This document shows, one piece after another, positions 51,720 to 60,723 of a DNA stretch of 64,000 nt. A program made the translations under genes and the position numbers. Position 1 is the first letter of the stretch. Each line of letters begins with the position of its first letter. This DNA comes from WLMZ01 sp038227995 (GTDB lineage Bacteria; Actinomycetota; Acidimicrobiia; Acidimicrobiales; Ilumatobacteraceae): positions 124,001-188,000 of the forward strand of contig JBBRPP010000002.1 of NCBI GenBank assembly GCA_038227995.1, in the 5' to 3' direction. The notes under the pieces were generated by a model. It ran no database searches. It was not told the origin of the DNA and worked only from the letters and a program-made list of their open reading frames with translations.

Positions 51720-54700
51720 ATGATCCGAACGCTGTTGATCATGGGGCCGGCCGAACGGCCGATGGTCCTCGAACGACTCGGCGAGTCAGCCGGTGAGCGG
51801 ACGGTCGAAGTCGTCGTCGCCGCGACCGTGGCCGAGGCCGCGCCACATTGCACCACCGTCGACTGCATCCTGCTGTGGGCCGGTTCGGACACACCAGACG
51901 CTCTCCGCGACCTCGATCAGTTGCTGTCGATCGTGTCCGCGAAGCCGGTCATCGTCCTCACCGATGTCGCCGACGCCGACAACGAGTTGGAGTTCTTCCG
52001 GCGCGGCGCTCGCGACTACCTGACCGATGCCGACGTGCACGACGGACGCCTCGTCCGCTCGATCGCCTACGCCGTCGCCCATTGCGAACCCGACGGTCGC
52101 CTACCGCACAGTGACCAGCACTACCGGTCGATCGTCGAAGCCCTCGGCGAAGGTGTCGTCGTGCAGAGCGGCGACGGAACGATCCTGTCGATGAACCGCC
52201 GCGCCGGCGAGATCTTCGGCATCGGCGAGGCATCACCGGTCGGGCGTCGGTCCGGTGAAGTCGGCTGGACACCACTCGACGATCACGGTCGCGAGCTGCT
52301 GCCCGAACAGCGGCCCGGCTTTCGATGCTTCACGACCGGCCAGCCGGTCCGCAACCAGTTGATGAAGATGCCTCTGGCCGACGGCACCGTCAGCTGGGTC
52401 GAAGCGAGTTCGTACCCGTTACGTCACGCCGCCAACGCGTCTGCCCACGGTGTCGTCACCGTGCTGCGCGAGGTGACGGAACAACGAGCGGCCGAGGACT
52501 CAGTGCGTTTCCAAGCGCTGCTGCTCGGGGTCGTCGGCCAGTCCGTGATCGCAACCGACCTCGCCGGACGAATCCTGCACTGGAACGAGGCGTCGGAGCG
52601 CATCTTCGGTTGGACCGCGGACGAGGTTCTCGGCCGCGACATCCTCACGGTCACCGCGTTCGAGCCCACACAACTCGTCGACGAGATCATGTCCCGTGCC
52701 GCGCAAGGCGAGACGTGGACCGGCGACCTCTGGTCGCACCGCCGCGACGGCTCACGTTTCCCGATCCTCGTCACGAACACACCGATTCGCGACGCGGATG
52801 GCGTCGTGACGGGCATGGTGGGGGTGACGACCGACATCTCCGAGCGGCTCGCATCGGAAGCGGCCAACCGTCGGCTGTCGAGCATCGTCGAATCCTCCAC
52901 TGACGCGATCTACGGCACCGACCTCGACGGAGCGATCACGTCGTGGAACGGCGGTGCGGTCGCGCTGTACGGCTACCCGACAAGCGAGGTGCTCGGCCGC
53001 AACGTGCGTCTGCTCTACCCCGACGACCTCCTCCAGGAACAGACCGAGGTGCTCCAGCGGATGCGCGCCGGCCGACCGTTCCATGGCCACGACACCGTCC
53101 GCAAACATCGCGATGGCAACCTGATCGAGGTCTCGGTCAAGGCATCGCCGGTCCTCGACACCTCGGGGAATCCGATCGCAGCGGCAGCGATCGCACGTGA
53201 CATCACCGATCGCAAGACGCTCGAACGCACGCTGGCGCAGGACCGCGACCGGCTGGCCGAGGCCCAACGCGTCGCCAAGCTCGGCAGCCTCGACCGAGAT
53301 CCGATCACGGGTCAGCACGTGTGGTCGGCCGAGCTGTACCGCATGTTCGGCGTCGACCCGGCCACGATCCCCGATGACTCGACCTACCTCGGTGTGGTCC
53401 ATCCCGATGACCGCCTGCGCATCCGACAGGCCATCTGGGAGGCGCGTCAGACGGGAAACTCGATCGCCCAGATCGAGCACCGGATCGCGCTTCCGACTGG
53501 CGAAGTGCGGTGGGTGAGCGCACACACCGACAGCACCCCCGGAGGCACGACGGTGGGTGCTGTCCTCGACATCACCGACCGCAAGGAGGCCGAAGAAGCA
53601 CTGGCCCATCAGTCGTTGCACGACCCGCTGACCGGGCTGCCCAACCGGATCCTGTTCGAGCGTCGACTGGAAGCGTTGATCGCTCACCGAGTGCCGGGAT
53701 GCGCAGCCGTGCTGTTCATCGACGTCGATCGGTTCAAGATCATCAACGACGGCATGGGCCACGCTGCCGGCGACGATCTGCTGATTGCAATCGGTGAGCG
53801 CCTCAGTTCGTGGGCCGAGCAGACGGACACGGTCGCCCGTTTCGGTGGCGACGAATTCGTGATCCTGTGCGAAGGCGTCGGCAACATGTCGCGGGCGCTC
53901 GATCGGGCGACGAGCCTGATCGAACTGTGCGAGCGAACCTTCTCGATCGGCGAGCGCCAAATCTTCATCACCGTCAGCATCGGCGTCGCCGAAGTCCCGA
54001 TCGGCGCCGAGGTCGAGAGCGTGCTCGGCGAGGCGGACGCGGCCATGTACAGAGCCAAGGACAGGGGACGAGCACGGATCGTCGTCGCCGATCAGGCACT
54101 GCGGGCGCGAGCGACGGAACGGATGGAGCTGGAGACCGCGCTTCGCGGTGCGCTCGAGCGAAGCGAGTTCTGCCTGCACTACCAACCCGTGGTGGATCTC
54201 CACACCGATCAGGTGCTCGGCTACGAGGCGCTGATCCGCTGGAACCACCCGCAGCGCGGACTCGTGTACCCCGATCACTTCGTCGACCTCGCCGAGGAGA
54301 CCGGTCTGATCGTGCCCATCGGTCGGTGGGTTCTGCGCGAAGCGCTGTCGCAGCTGAAGGCGTGGCACGCCGCATCGGATGCGATGGCCAGCCGTTTCGT
54401 CGCCGTGAACCTCTCGACCGTTCAGCTCTACGACGCCGATCTGGCCCGTCAGGTCCGCGACGCGTTGAACGAGACCTCGATCGATGCGCATTTGCTGAAC
54501 CTCGAGATCACCGAGACCGCGTTGATGGACATCGCCCGCGCCACCAAGACGCTCACGGCGCTGAAGTCCATCGGTGTCGACATCGAACTCGACGACTTCG
54601 GAACCGGCTACTCGTCGCTCAGCTACCTGCAGCAACTGCCGATCGACACGATCAAGATCGACCGCTCCTTCGTCGCCGGTCTGGGCCAGGACACGCAGGC

Positions 54701-54911
54701 GACATCCATCGTCGCGGCAGTCGTCAGCCTCGGCTGCGCGCTCGACTTACGAGTGCTGGCCGAAGGTGTCGAGACGGACGCCCAGCGCGATCAGTTGCGG
54801 CGCCTCGGGTGCGGCTTCGGTCAGGGCTATCTCTGGTCACGGCCGCTACCGGCCGACCGTCTGCTCGCGCTCGACGGCACCCAACGGCGTCACGCCACCT
54901 CGTCTGCCTGA
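51720..54911 (+). CDS. Multi-PAS GGDEF/EAL cyclic-di-GMP turnover protein
   Basis: The 1,063-residue protein has an N-terminal receiver-like domain (1-110, VIVLTDVADADNELE), four PAS domains (about 133-255, 264-380, 385-500, 505-620), a GGDEF domain with intact RFGGDEFVIL (about 707-716) and an EAL domain with YEALIRW and DDFGTGYSS. Both catalytic signatures are complete, so it could make or degrade cyclic-di-GMP under PAS control. AGGGG eight bases upstream supports ATG 51720. It lies within the surface-protein island, where cyclic-di-GMP control of adhesion would make sense. No transmembrane segment is seen, so it is probably cytoplasmic. Confidence 0.92.
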   Translation: MIRTLLIMGPAERPMVLERLGESAGERTVEVVVAATVAEAAPHCTTVDCILLWAGSDTPDALRDLDQLLSIVSAKPVIVLTDVADADNELEFFRRGARDYLTDADVHDGRLVRSIAYAVAHCEPDGRLPHSDQHYRSIVEALGEGVVVQSGDGTILSMNRRAGEIFGIGEASPVGRRSGEVGWTPLDDHGRELLPEQRPGFRCFTTGQPVRNQLMKMPLADGTVSWVEASSYPLRHAANASAHGVVTVLREVTEQRAAEDSVRFQALLLGVVGQSVIATDLAGRILHWNEASERIFGWTADEVLGRDILTVTAFEPTQLVDEIMSRAAQGETWTGDLWSHRRDGSRFPILVTNTPIRDADGVVTGMVGVTTDISERLASEAANRRLSSIVESSTDAIYGTDLDGAITSWNGGAVALYGYPTSEVLGRNVRLLYPDDLLQEQTEVLQRMRAGRPFHGHDTVRKHRDGNLIEVSVKASPVLDTSGNPIAAAAIARDITDRKTLERTLAQDRDRLAEAQRVAKLGSLDRDPITGQHVWSAELYRMFGVDPATIPDDSTYLGVVHPDDRLRIRQAIWEARQTGNSIAQIEHRIALPTGEVRWVSAHTDSTPGGTTVGAVLDITDRKEAEEALAHQSLHDPLTGLPNRILFERRLEALIAHRVPGCAAVLFIDVDRFKIINDGMGHAAGDDLLIAIGERLSSWAEQTDTVARFGGDEFVILCEGVGNMSRALDRATSLIELCERTFSIGERQIFITVSIGVAEVPIGAEVESVLGEADAAMYRAKDRGRARIVVADQALRARATERMELETALRGALERSEFCLHYQPVVDLHTDQVLGYEALIRWNHPQRGLVYPDHFVDLAEETGLIVPIGRWVLREALSQLKAWHAASDAMASRFVAVNLSTVQLYDADLARQVRDALNETSIDAHLLNLEITETALMDIARATKTLTALKSIGVDIELDDFGTGYSSLSYLQQLPIDTIKIDRSFVAGLGQDTQATSIVAAVVSLGCALDLRVLAEGVETDAQRDQLRRLGCGFGQGYLWSRPLPADRLLALDGTQRRHATSSA

Positions 54912-55133
54912 CGCGAGGCTGATCCCCGCCCGCGGGCGGCCACCCCTGGCCGACTGCTCGTGTGGATTCGGTCAAGATGCCATGAGCTGTACGGCTCATT
55001 CGACGCGTTCCGCCCTCTCGGCCGGCTGAGGATCGATACGTTCGTGAGCGGAGAACGGAAGCCGTGATCCGCTGGACGTCATTGGTCGCTTGTCCAGCGA
55101 GGAGCCACCAGCGAACCCACCCCTATCCAATGC

Positions 55134-55895
55134 ATGACATCGACACTCCGTCGGCGTCATCGATGGAAGGGTTCGCACTTCTTGTCTGCAGTGACTTCAT
55201 TGCTCCGCACGTCGACGAGGGCGGCCGCGTGCGCAGCCTGTCTCGTCACCGCGCCCCTCACCCATTCGGCTGCTGCAGATGCGCACCCCATCGGCACGGT
55301 CGCGATCGAAGCGAGCATCGACTCGTCGCGGCTCGCCCCCGCGGTTCGAATCGTTCCGCCAGAGACCGTCGTCAACACCACTTCGGACGCTCCGGTTCCG
55401 TTCACCAACGCCTCCACCTGCCGGACCGACGTCGCCGGCGCAATCGCGACGATGTCGATTCCGTCGATCTCATACGCGTGCCCCGTCTACGGCGGTGGCC
55501 AGGTTCAGATGGACGCGGGTGAGGCGACGTGGGTCACCGATGTTGCCGCCAACACCGTGCTGACGACGCGCGCCGGCGGGAGCGGGACGCTGTGGCTCGC
55601 CGGCCATCACACATCGCACGGCGGAGCGTTCGCAGCGATACCGGATCTCGCCGACGGCGCTGTCGTCACCGTCGCCGACGCGACCGGCAGCGCGTCGTAT
55701 CGCATCGTCGGCCGAGCGTACGTCGAGGTCCGCGACGACATGGTGGTGGATGTGACTGGCACGCCGACCAACGCCGCCACGGTCAGCGCACTCCTGAGAC
55801 AGGATCAGGGCGGCGATCACGCGGCGCGCCTCGTGATCCAGACATGCGACGGCGAGGCCCATCGGTGGATGCTCTACGGCGACCTGATCATCTGA
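55134..55895 (+). CDS. Sortase (class E/D-like)
   Basis: The 253-residue protein has an N-terminal membrane/signal segment (TRAAACAACLVTAPLTHS). The sortase beta-barrel follows: MSIPSISYACPVYGG, then catalytic His158 in LWLAGHHTSHGGAF, Cys238 in LVIQTCDG and Arg244 in HRWMLYG. The His-Cys-Arg set is complete. It should cleave LPXTG-type signals and attach proteins to the cell wall or to each other. Three substrates are encoded nearby (LPVTG at 30055, LPTTG at 43053, LPRTG at 55999). Class assignment is uncertain. The next gene, a substrate, lies 103 bases downstream and may be co-transcribed. Confidence 0.85.
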   Translation: MTSTLRRRHRWKGSHFLSAVTSLLRTSTRAAACAACLVTAPLTHSAAADAHPIGTVAIEASIDSSRLAPAVRIVPPETVVNTTSDAPVPFTNASTCRTDVAGAIATMSIPSISYACPVYGGGQVQMDAGEATWVTDVAANTVLTTRAGGSGTLWLAGHHTSHGGAFAAIPDLADGAVVTVADATGSASYRIVGRAYVEVRDDMVVDVTGTPTNAATVSALLRQDQGGDHAARLVIQTCDGEAHRWMLYGDLII

Positions 55896-55998
55896 CAATC
55901 AACGATCGCGATATTGGCACTTCAGTTCCAGTGAAATGCTACCGATGAATAGGTGGGCCTCCCGTCGGTCCGCAATGAAAATGTTGTCTGGAGCGGTC

Positions 55999-57102
55999 AT
56001 GGGCAAGCGCCCGGGTCAGTCGTCCGAAGCCGCAATGTCGAGCTCGGAGGGCAGCACACGAACCGCTCGTCCATTCGAGCTGTCCCCGGTGCGGCGTCAC
56101 CGCCGGAGCCGGGTCCCGTCACGGTCTGCGGCTGCGGCCGCGGCGCTCGTCGCGCTGGCCATCGCGTCATTGCCTTTCGCCTTCGGCGGACCGGCGTTCG
56201 CTGCGATCGTGCCGACCGTGCCGCTGGCGACGTCCGCCAACAACGCGGTGCTCGCCGGATCGACGGTGACCAACACGGGCAACAGCACATTGGACGGCAG
56301 CCTGGGGCTGTGGCCCGGCACGAGCGTCGTCGGCTTCCCGCCCGGCCTGGTGCTCCCGCCCGGCACGACCGACATCACGAACGCCGCTGCGCAGCAGGCC
56401 CAGAGCGACCTGACAACCGCATACGTCAACGCGGCCGGCCGACCCATCGACGCGACGACGACCGCTGATCTCGCCAACCTGCATCTGTCGGCCGGCGTCT
56501 ACAGCGGACCGAGCAAATCCGCGCTACAGCTGACCGGACCACTCGTCCTCGACGGTGGCGGCGACATGAGCTCGGTGTTCATCTTCCAGACGGATTCCAG
56601 TCTGACAACCGGCTCGGCCAGCACGGTCTCGCTGATCAACGGTGCCCAGGAATGCAACGTCTTCTGGGTCGTCGGCAGCTCGGCCACACTCGGAACGGGC
56701 TCGGTCTTCACCGGCAACATCCTCGCTCTGTCGTCGATCACCGTGACCAACAGCGTCACCGTGCACGGCCGGGCACTGGCCCGCAACGGCGCCGTCACCC
56801 TCGACAACGACACGTTCACCAAGCCGACCTGCGCCCAGCCGACGGGCACCACGCCCACGACCGCCCCCGGCGGCACCGGAACAACCGTGGCCGGTGGCAC
56901 CGGCGGCACCGGTCCTGGTGGCACGGACACCAGCCTCGCCTCCGACGTCACGCTGCCGTCCAACACCGATGTCCTCTTCGTGGTCACACTGCCTCGCACG
57001 GGTCAGCCGGTGCAGTCGACCGTGTGGTTTGCCTTCGTGGCGCTCGGACTCGGAGTCGTCGCGATCCGGCTCGCCCGACGGCGCACGTCCGTCCCCGGCT
57101 GA
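55999..57102 (+). CDS. Ice-binding-like (DUF3494) surface protein with LPRTG anchor
   Basis: The 367-residue protein starts at ATG 55999, with GGAG five bases upstream; ATG 55936 is a longer alternative. A signal peptide (SAAAAAALVALAIASLPF) precedes a DUF3494 domain: NTGNSTLDGSLGLWPGTSV, NLHLSAGVYSG, SSVFIFQTDSSLTTGS, FWVVGSSATLGTGSVFTGNI, ALSSITVTNSVTVHGRALAR. DUF3494 is the beta-solenoid family of ice-binding proteins and adhesins. A Gly/Thr-rich linker leads to LPRTG, a hydrophobic helix and RLARRRTS, a sortase signal. It lies directly after the sortase gene and is probably its dedicated substrate. Ice binding is inferred from the family only. Confidence 0.85.
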   Translation: MGKRPGQSSEAAMSSSEGSTRTARPFELSPVRRHRRSRVPSRSAAAAAALVALAIASLPFAFGGPAFAAIVPTVPLATSANNAVLAGSTVTNTGNSTLDGSLGLWPGTSVVGFPPGLVLPPGTTDITNAAAQQAQSDLTTAYVNAAGRPIDATTTADLANLHLSAGVYSGPSKSALQLTGPLVLDGGGDMSSVFIFQTDSSLTTGSASTVSLINGAQECNVFWVVGSSATLGTGSVFTGNILALSSITVTNSVTVHGRALARNGAVTLDNDTFTKPTCAQPTGTTPTTAPGGTGTTVAGGTGGTGPGGTDTSLASDVTLPSNTDVLFVVTLPRTGQPVQSTVWFAFVALGLGVVAIRLARRRTSVPG

Positions 57103-57153
57103 GCGGGAATCGGACGACGTCGCTTCGACAGTCGGTGAACCGACCGACTTTCC

Positions 57154-57159
57154 TAGGCT
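57154..57159 (+). promoter_or_regulatory. Possible -10 hexamer TAGGCT (leaderless)
   Basis: TAGGCT fits TANNNT and ends 6 bases before ATG 57166, in the 63-bp gap after the LPRTG protein. No ribosome-binding site precedes the ATG. Confidence 0.4.
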
Positions 57160-57165
57160 GCCCCG

Positions 57166-58482
57166 ATGGCGCGACTTCAGTTCGGTACCTTTCTGGCCCC
57201 CCACCACCCACTCGGCGAGAGCCCGACGACGCAGTTCCAGCGCGACCTCGACTTCGCCGAGCATCTCGACCGCTGGGGCTTCGACGAGTTCTGGTGCGGT
57301 GAGCACCACAGCAGCGGCTGGGAGATGATCGCCTCGCCCGAGATGTTCCTGGCTGCCGCCGGGCAACGCACCCACAACATCCGACTCGGCACCGGCGTCA
57401 TCTCGCTGCCGTACCACCACCCGTTCAACGTCGCCCAGCGGATCGCCCAGCTCGATCACATGACGCGCGGTCGAGCGATGTTCGGCAGCGGTCCCGGCGC
57501 GCTGCCGTCCGACGCGCGCACGTTGCACATCGATCCGCTCGTGCAACGCGATCGCCAGGACGAAGCACAAGGCGTGATCATGCGTCTGCTGCGTGGCGAG
57601 CCACGGTTCGACTACGACAGCGAGTGGTTCACGCTGCGCGATGCCGCACTGCAGATCCTGCCGATCCAGGACGACATGCCGATGGTGACCGCGTCGTCCA
57701 TCTCGCCCAGCGGCATGCAGATCGCCGGCAAGCACGGCATCGGCGTGTTGTCGATCGCATCGAGCTCGACCGAGGGCATCGCTGCGCTGCCCACACAGTG
57801 GAGCTTCGCCGAGGAAGCCGCAGCCAAGAGCGGCCAGACGGTCGACCGAAAGAACTGGCGGGTGCTGATGAGCTGGCACCTGGCCGAGACGCGCGAGCAA
57901 GCGCGCAGCGAAGCCGTGCTCGGGTTGCAGCGCTGGCACAACGAGTACAACGTGCGCGTCCTCGGCCGGCCCGGCGCGGCCCACGTCGACAACGAATGGG
58001 AACTGCTCGACGAGATCGCCGGCAATGGCGCCGCCGGTGTCGGCGCCGCAGTCATCGGTACGCCCGACGACCTGATCGCGGCCATCCGTCGGATGCAGGA
58101 GATCACCGGCGGCTTCGGCGTCGTCCTCGGTTTCGCCCACGATTGGGCCAACAAGGAAGCGACCATGCGGTCGTGGGAACTCGTCGCCCGCTATGTGGTG
58201 CCGGCGTTGCAGGGAACGGTGCTGCCGATGCAGGCGTCGGCCGACTACGTCGAGGCCAACAAGGTCGCGCTGATCGCCGGCGCGAGCGCCGCGGTCATGC
58301 AGAAGATCATGGCCCACGAGGGAGCCCAGGCGGCCATGGTCACCACCATGAAGCAGATGGCCGAACGGGCCAACGAGCGCGAGAGCACCTTCCGCCCCGG
58401 TGCGGGCATCCCGTCGGCAGAAGCCGCCGAAGCCGCTGGGGCATCTGTCGATGCAACCGCCGACGCCGCTGCCGAGAGCTGA
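57166..58482 (+). CDS. Luciferase-like (LLM) flavin oxidoreductase
   Basis: The 438-residue protein shows the bacterial-luciferase alpha pattern: FGTFLAPHHPLGESP at the N-terminus, DLDFAEHLDRWGFDEFWCGEHHS, IRLGTGVISLPYHHPFNVA, LDHMTRGRAMFGSGPGALPSDA and a GMQIAGKHGIGVLS segment. This resembles the longer LLM monooxygenases, probably FMN- or F420-dependent. It ends in an Ala-rich tail of about 40 residues. The substrate is unknown. It is followed after 13 bases by a phytanoyl-CoA dioxygenase-like gene, so both may act on one hydrophobic compound. Confidence 0.85.
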   Translation: MARLQFGTFLAPHHPLGESPTTQFQRDLDFAEHLDRWGFDEFWCGEHHSSGWEMIASPEMFLAAAGQRTHNIRLGTGVISLPYHHPFNVAQRIAQLDHMTRGRAMFGSGPGALPSDARTLHIDPLVQRDRQDEAQGVIMRLLRGEPRFDYDSEWFTLRDAALQILPIQDDMPMVTASSISPSGMQIAGKHGIGVLSIASSSTEGIAALPTQWSFAEEAAAKSGQTVDRKNWRVLMSWHLAETREQARSEAVLGLQRWHNEYNVRVLGRPGAAHVDNEWELLDEIAGNGAAGVGAAVIGTPDDLIAAIRRMQEITGGFGVVLGFAHDWANKEATMRSWELVARYVVPALQGTVLPMQASADYVEANKVALIAGASAAVMQKIMAHEGAQAAMVTTMKQMAERANERESTFRPGAGIPSAEAAEAAGASVDATADAAAES

Positions 58483-58495
58483 AAGACTGACGTCC

Positions 58496-59332
58496 ATGAT
58501 CCCTCGCTTCGATGCCACCGTCACCGCTGACGAGATCAGTGCCGCACTGCTCGCCCACGGCGTGGTGATCATCGAGCGACTGGCCGGCGACGCACTGTGC
58601 GAAACGTTGCTGACCGAGCTGCAACCGTGGCTCGAACAGACACCAACCGGCACCGACGACTTCAGCGGACACAACACCCGGCGAACGGGCGCGCTGCTGA
58701 CACGGTGCCCGTCCAGCGCGGCGATGGTGGCCCATCCGCTCGTCCTCGACGTGGTCGACAAGACGCTGTGGCCGAAGAAGACGACGTTCCAGCTGCACCT
58801 CACCCAGTCGATCGCGATCGGCCCCGGTTCGCCGGCCCAGTTCATCCATCGCGACCACTGGTGCTTCGACTTCTTCCCGTTCGGCGACGGCGTCGACGTC
58901 GAGCTGGCCACGATCTGGGCCCTCACCGACTTCACCGAGGAGTCTGGCGCGACACGTGTCGTACCCGACAGCCATCGTGCACCTGACGAGCACGGCTACC
59001 GGCCGATCGACACCGAACCGGCGGTGATGCCCCGCGGATCCGTCGTGATGTACCTCGGTTCGACCGTGCACGGTGGCGGCGCCAACGTCAGCGATGCAAC
59101 GCGGATCGGCGTCAACATCGACTACGTCCTCGGCTGGCTGCGCCAGGAGGAGAACCAATACCTGTCGTACTCACTCGACGAGGTGCGGGCGATGCCCGAA
59201 CGAATCCAACGGCTGCTCGGTTACGACACGGGCGCGTATGCGCTCGGCTACATCGATGGTGGCCGGAGCCCGATGGAACTGCTCGACGCAAGTCACGCGT
59301 CGGACGGGCACAGCTTCAGTCAACGCCCGTAG
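58496..59332 (+). CDS. Phytanoyl-CoA dioxygenase (PhyH)-like Fe(II)/2-oxoglutarate oxygenase
   Basis: The 278-residue protein has the HxD...H iron site: His118 and Asp120 in FIHRDHWCFDFF and His192 in STVHGGGAN, with an Arg-bearing strand following (TRIGVNIDYVLGW). The family hydroxylates hydrophobic or small substrates using 2-oxoglutarate and O2. The ATG at 58496 follows the LLM stop by 13 bases and sets the start; the longer frame is an internal shadow. Its stop overlaps the convergent MFS gene by 17 bases. Substrate unknown. Confidence 0.87.
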   Translation: MIPRFDATVTADEISAALLAHGVVIIERLAGDALCETLLTELQPWLEQTPTGTDDFSGHNTRRTGALLTRCPSSAAMVAHPLVLDVVDKTLWPKKTTFQLHLTQSIAIGPGSPAQFIHRDHWCFDFFPFGDGVDVELATIWALTDFTEESGATRVVPDSHRAPDEHGYRPIDTEPAVMPRGSVVMYLGSTVHGGGANVSDATRIGVNIDYVLGWLRQEENQYLSYSLDEVRAMPERIQRLLGYDTGAYALGYIDGGRSPMELLDASHASDGHSFSQRP

Positions 59333-60599
59333 CGACTTCGAGCCGAACCCGCGCCGGCCGAACAGCATCGTGCTGCACGTGGGCGTGATCGAGCGCGTCG
59401 CGCCAGTAACCGAGGCGACGGATGAGCAGCAACGTGAGTGCTGTGAACAACGTCGCCGAGCACAGCAGCGCGACGCGCATCCCGAAGGCGTCGCCGAGTG
59501 CACCCACCATGACGAGCCCGATCGCGTAACAGAACCCTGACAAGGCCTGCATGATGCTGATGATGCGGCCGCGCTGGGCGTGCGGCGCGTCGCGCTGGAT
59601 GATGTACATCATCGTCGTGAACGTGCTGGCGGCTGCAGCGCCGAGGCAAACGATGCTGACACCGGCCAACAGCTTCGTCGGTGCGAGGGCGTAGCTGAGG
59701 TACGCGCAGACCAGCACGACGTAGACGCCGCTGATCACGCGGGCGCGGCCGTAGCGAAGGCTGAGGCTGGTCATGATCAGCGTGCCGGCGATCGCGCCTG
59801 CGCCCTGTAGCGACCCGAGCAAGCCGACCAGTCCGACCCCGCCGTGGAAGACCTTGGTGGCGTAGGCGGGGATGAGTCCCATGAACGGCGAGACGGAGAT
59901 GTTCAGGATCGCCATCACAGCGATGCCGAACACGCAACCCTGGATCCGTCGCGCGGTGAGCCAGCCCTGGGTGAGACGAGTGCGAACGGTGGCGATCTCG
60001 GTGTCGTGCGGGGCGAACTTTCGACGAAGCGCGAGCACGGCCAGCGCCATGCAGCCGAACGTCATCGCGTTGATCGCCACCGTCCACGCCGGGCCGGCGG
60101 TGCGGGCCAGCACGCTGCCGAGCAAGGGGCCGGCGATCCGGCCGGCGTTCCACGAGTAGATGGTCAGCGACGACATCGCCAGCAGTTCCTCGGGCGGCAC
60201 CATGTCGGGCAGCATCGCCGCGAATGCAGGGGCTCCGAGGTTGCCCATCGTGCTGGCGAGCATGATCAGGCCGGCGAGGGGCAGTGTGTGGCGAACACCG
60301 TTGGCAAGCAGGACGGCGAGCGCCGCGGTGGCGAGTGCCTGCCCGGTGAGGCCGGCAACGAACACCCGACCGCGGTCGAAACGGTCGGCGAGCAGTCCGC
60401 CGATGGGCGATGCGAACGCCTGCGGCATGAAGGTGGCGAGTGCGATCAGGCCGGTCTGCAGTGCGCTGCCGGTCTTCGCTGCGATCAGGCTACCGACGAC
60501 CACCAATTGGATCCACGTGCCCGTGTCGGAGAGTACCCCTGCACCCCACACGAGCAGCACCGATCGGCGGCGGAGGGGTCGGAAGGGATGGTTGCTCAC
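59316..60599 (-). CDS. MFS transporter (EntS/MFS_3-like exporter)
   Basis: The 427-residue protein has twelve hydrophobic segments, starting with FRPLRRRSVLLVWGAGVLSD. The cytoplasmic loop LADRFDRGRVFV between helices 2 and 3 matches the MFS motif A. The overall pattern resembles the MFS_3 group that exports siderophores or drugs. The start is GTG 60599; a TACCGT hexamer lies about 11 bases upstream. The substrate cannot be inferred, and no siderophore genes are nearby. Confidence 0.88.
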   Translation of the reverse strand: MSNHPFRPLRRRSVLLVWGAGVLSDTGTWIQLVVVGSLIAAKTGSALQTGLIALATFMPQAFASPIGGLLADRFDRGRVFVAGLTGQALATAALAVLLANGVRHTLPLAGLIMLASTMGNLGAPAFAAMLPDMVPPEELLAMSSLTIYSWNAGRIAGPLLGSVLARTAGPAWTVAINAMTFGCMALAVLALRRKFAPHDTEIATVRTRLTQGWLTARRIQGCVFGIAVMAILNISVSPFMGLIPAYATKVFHGGVGLVGLLGSLQGAGAIAGTLIMTSLSLRYGRARVISGVYVVLVCAYLSYALAPTKLLAGVSIVCLGAAAASTFTTMMYIIQRDAPHAQRGRIISIMQALSGFCYAIGLVMVGALGDAFGMRVALLCSATLFTALTLLLIRRLGYWRDALDHAHVQHDAVRPARVRLEVATGVD

Positions 60600-60723
60600 A
60601 GCAACCGATCACGGTATCAGCGCTCTCCTCCCGAACAGCATCACATTTCCTGCTGGACTCGATAGTGAGTGCCGATCGTCTGTGCCCTTCCCCGACACGA
60701 ATCCGCATGTCAGGATCGGTGCC

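Noticed and set aside
52752..54635. A 627-codon minus-strand open frame
   Set aside because: It is antisense to the PAS/GGDEF/EAL gene and has no motif.
54912..55133. Possible cyclic-di-GMP riboswitch near the GGDEF/EAL and sortase genes
   Set aside because: I found no GEMM-like conserved core or matching stems in this gap.
56524..58935. An 803-codon minus-strand open frame
   Set aside because: It is antisense to the DUF3494 protein, LLM enzyme and oxygenase, all with clear motifs.
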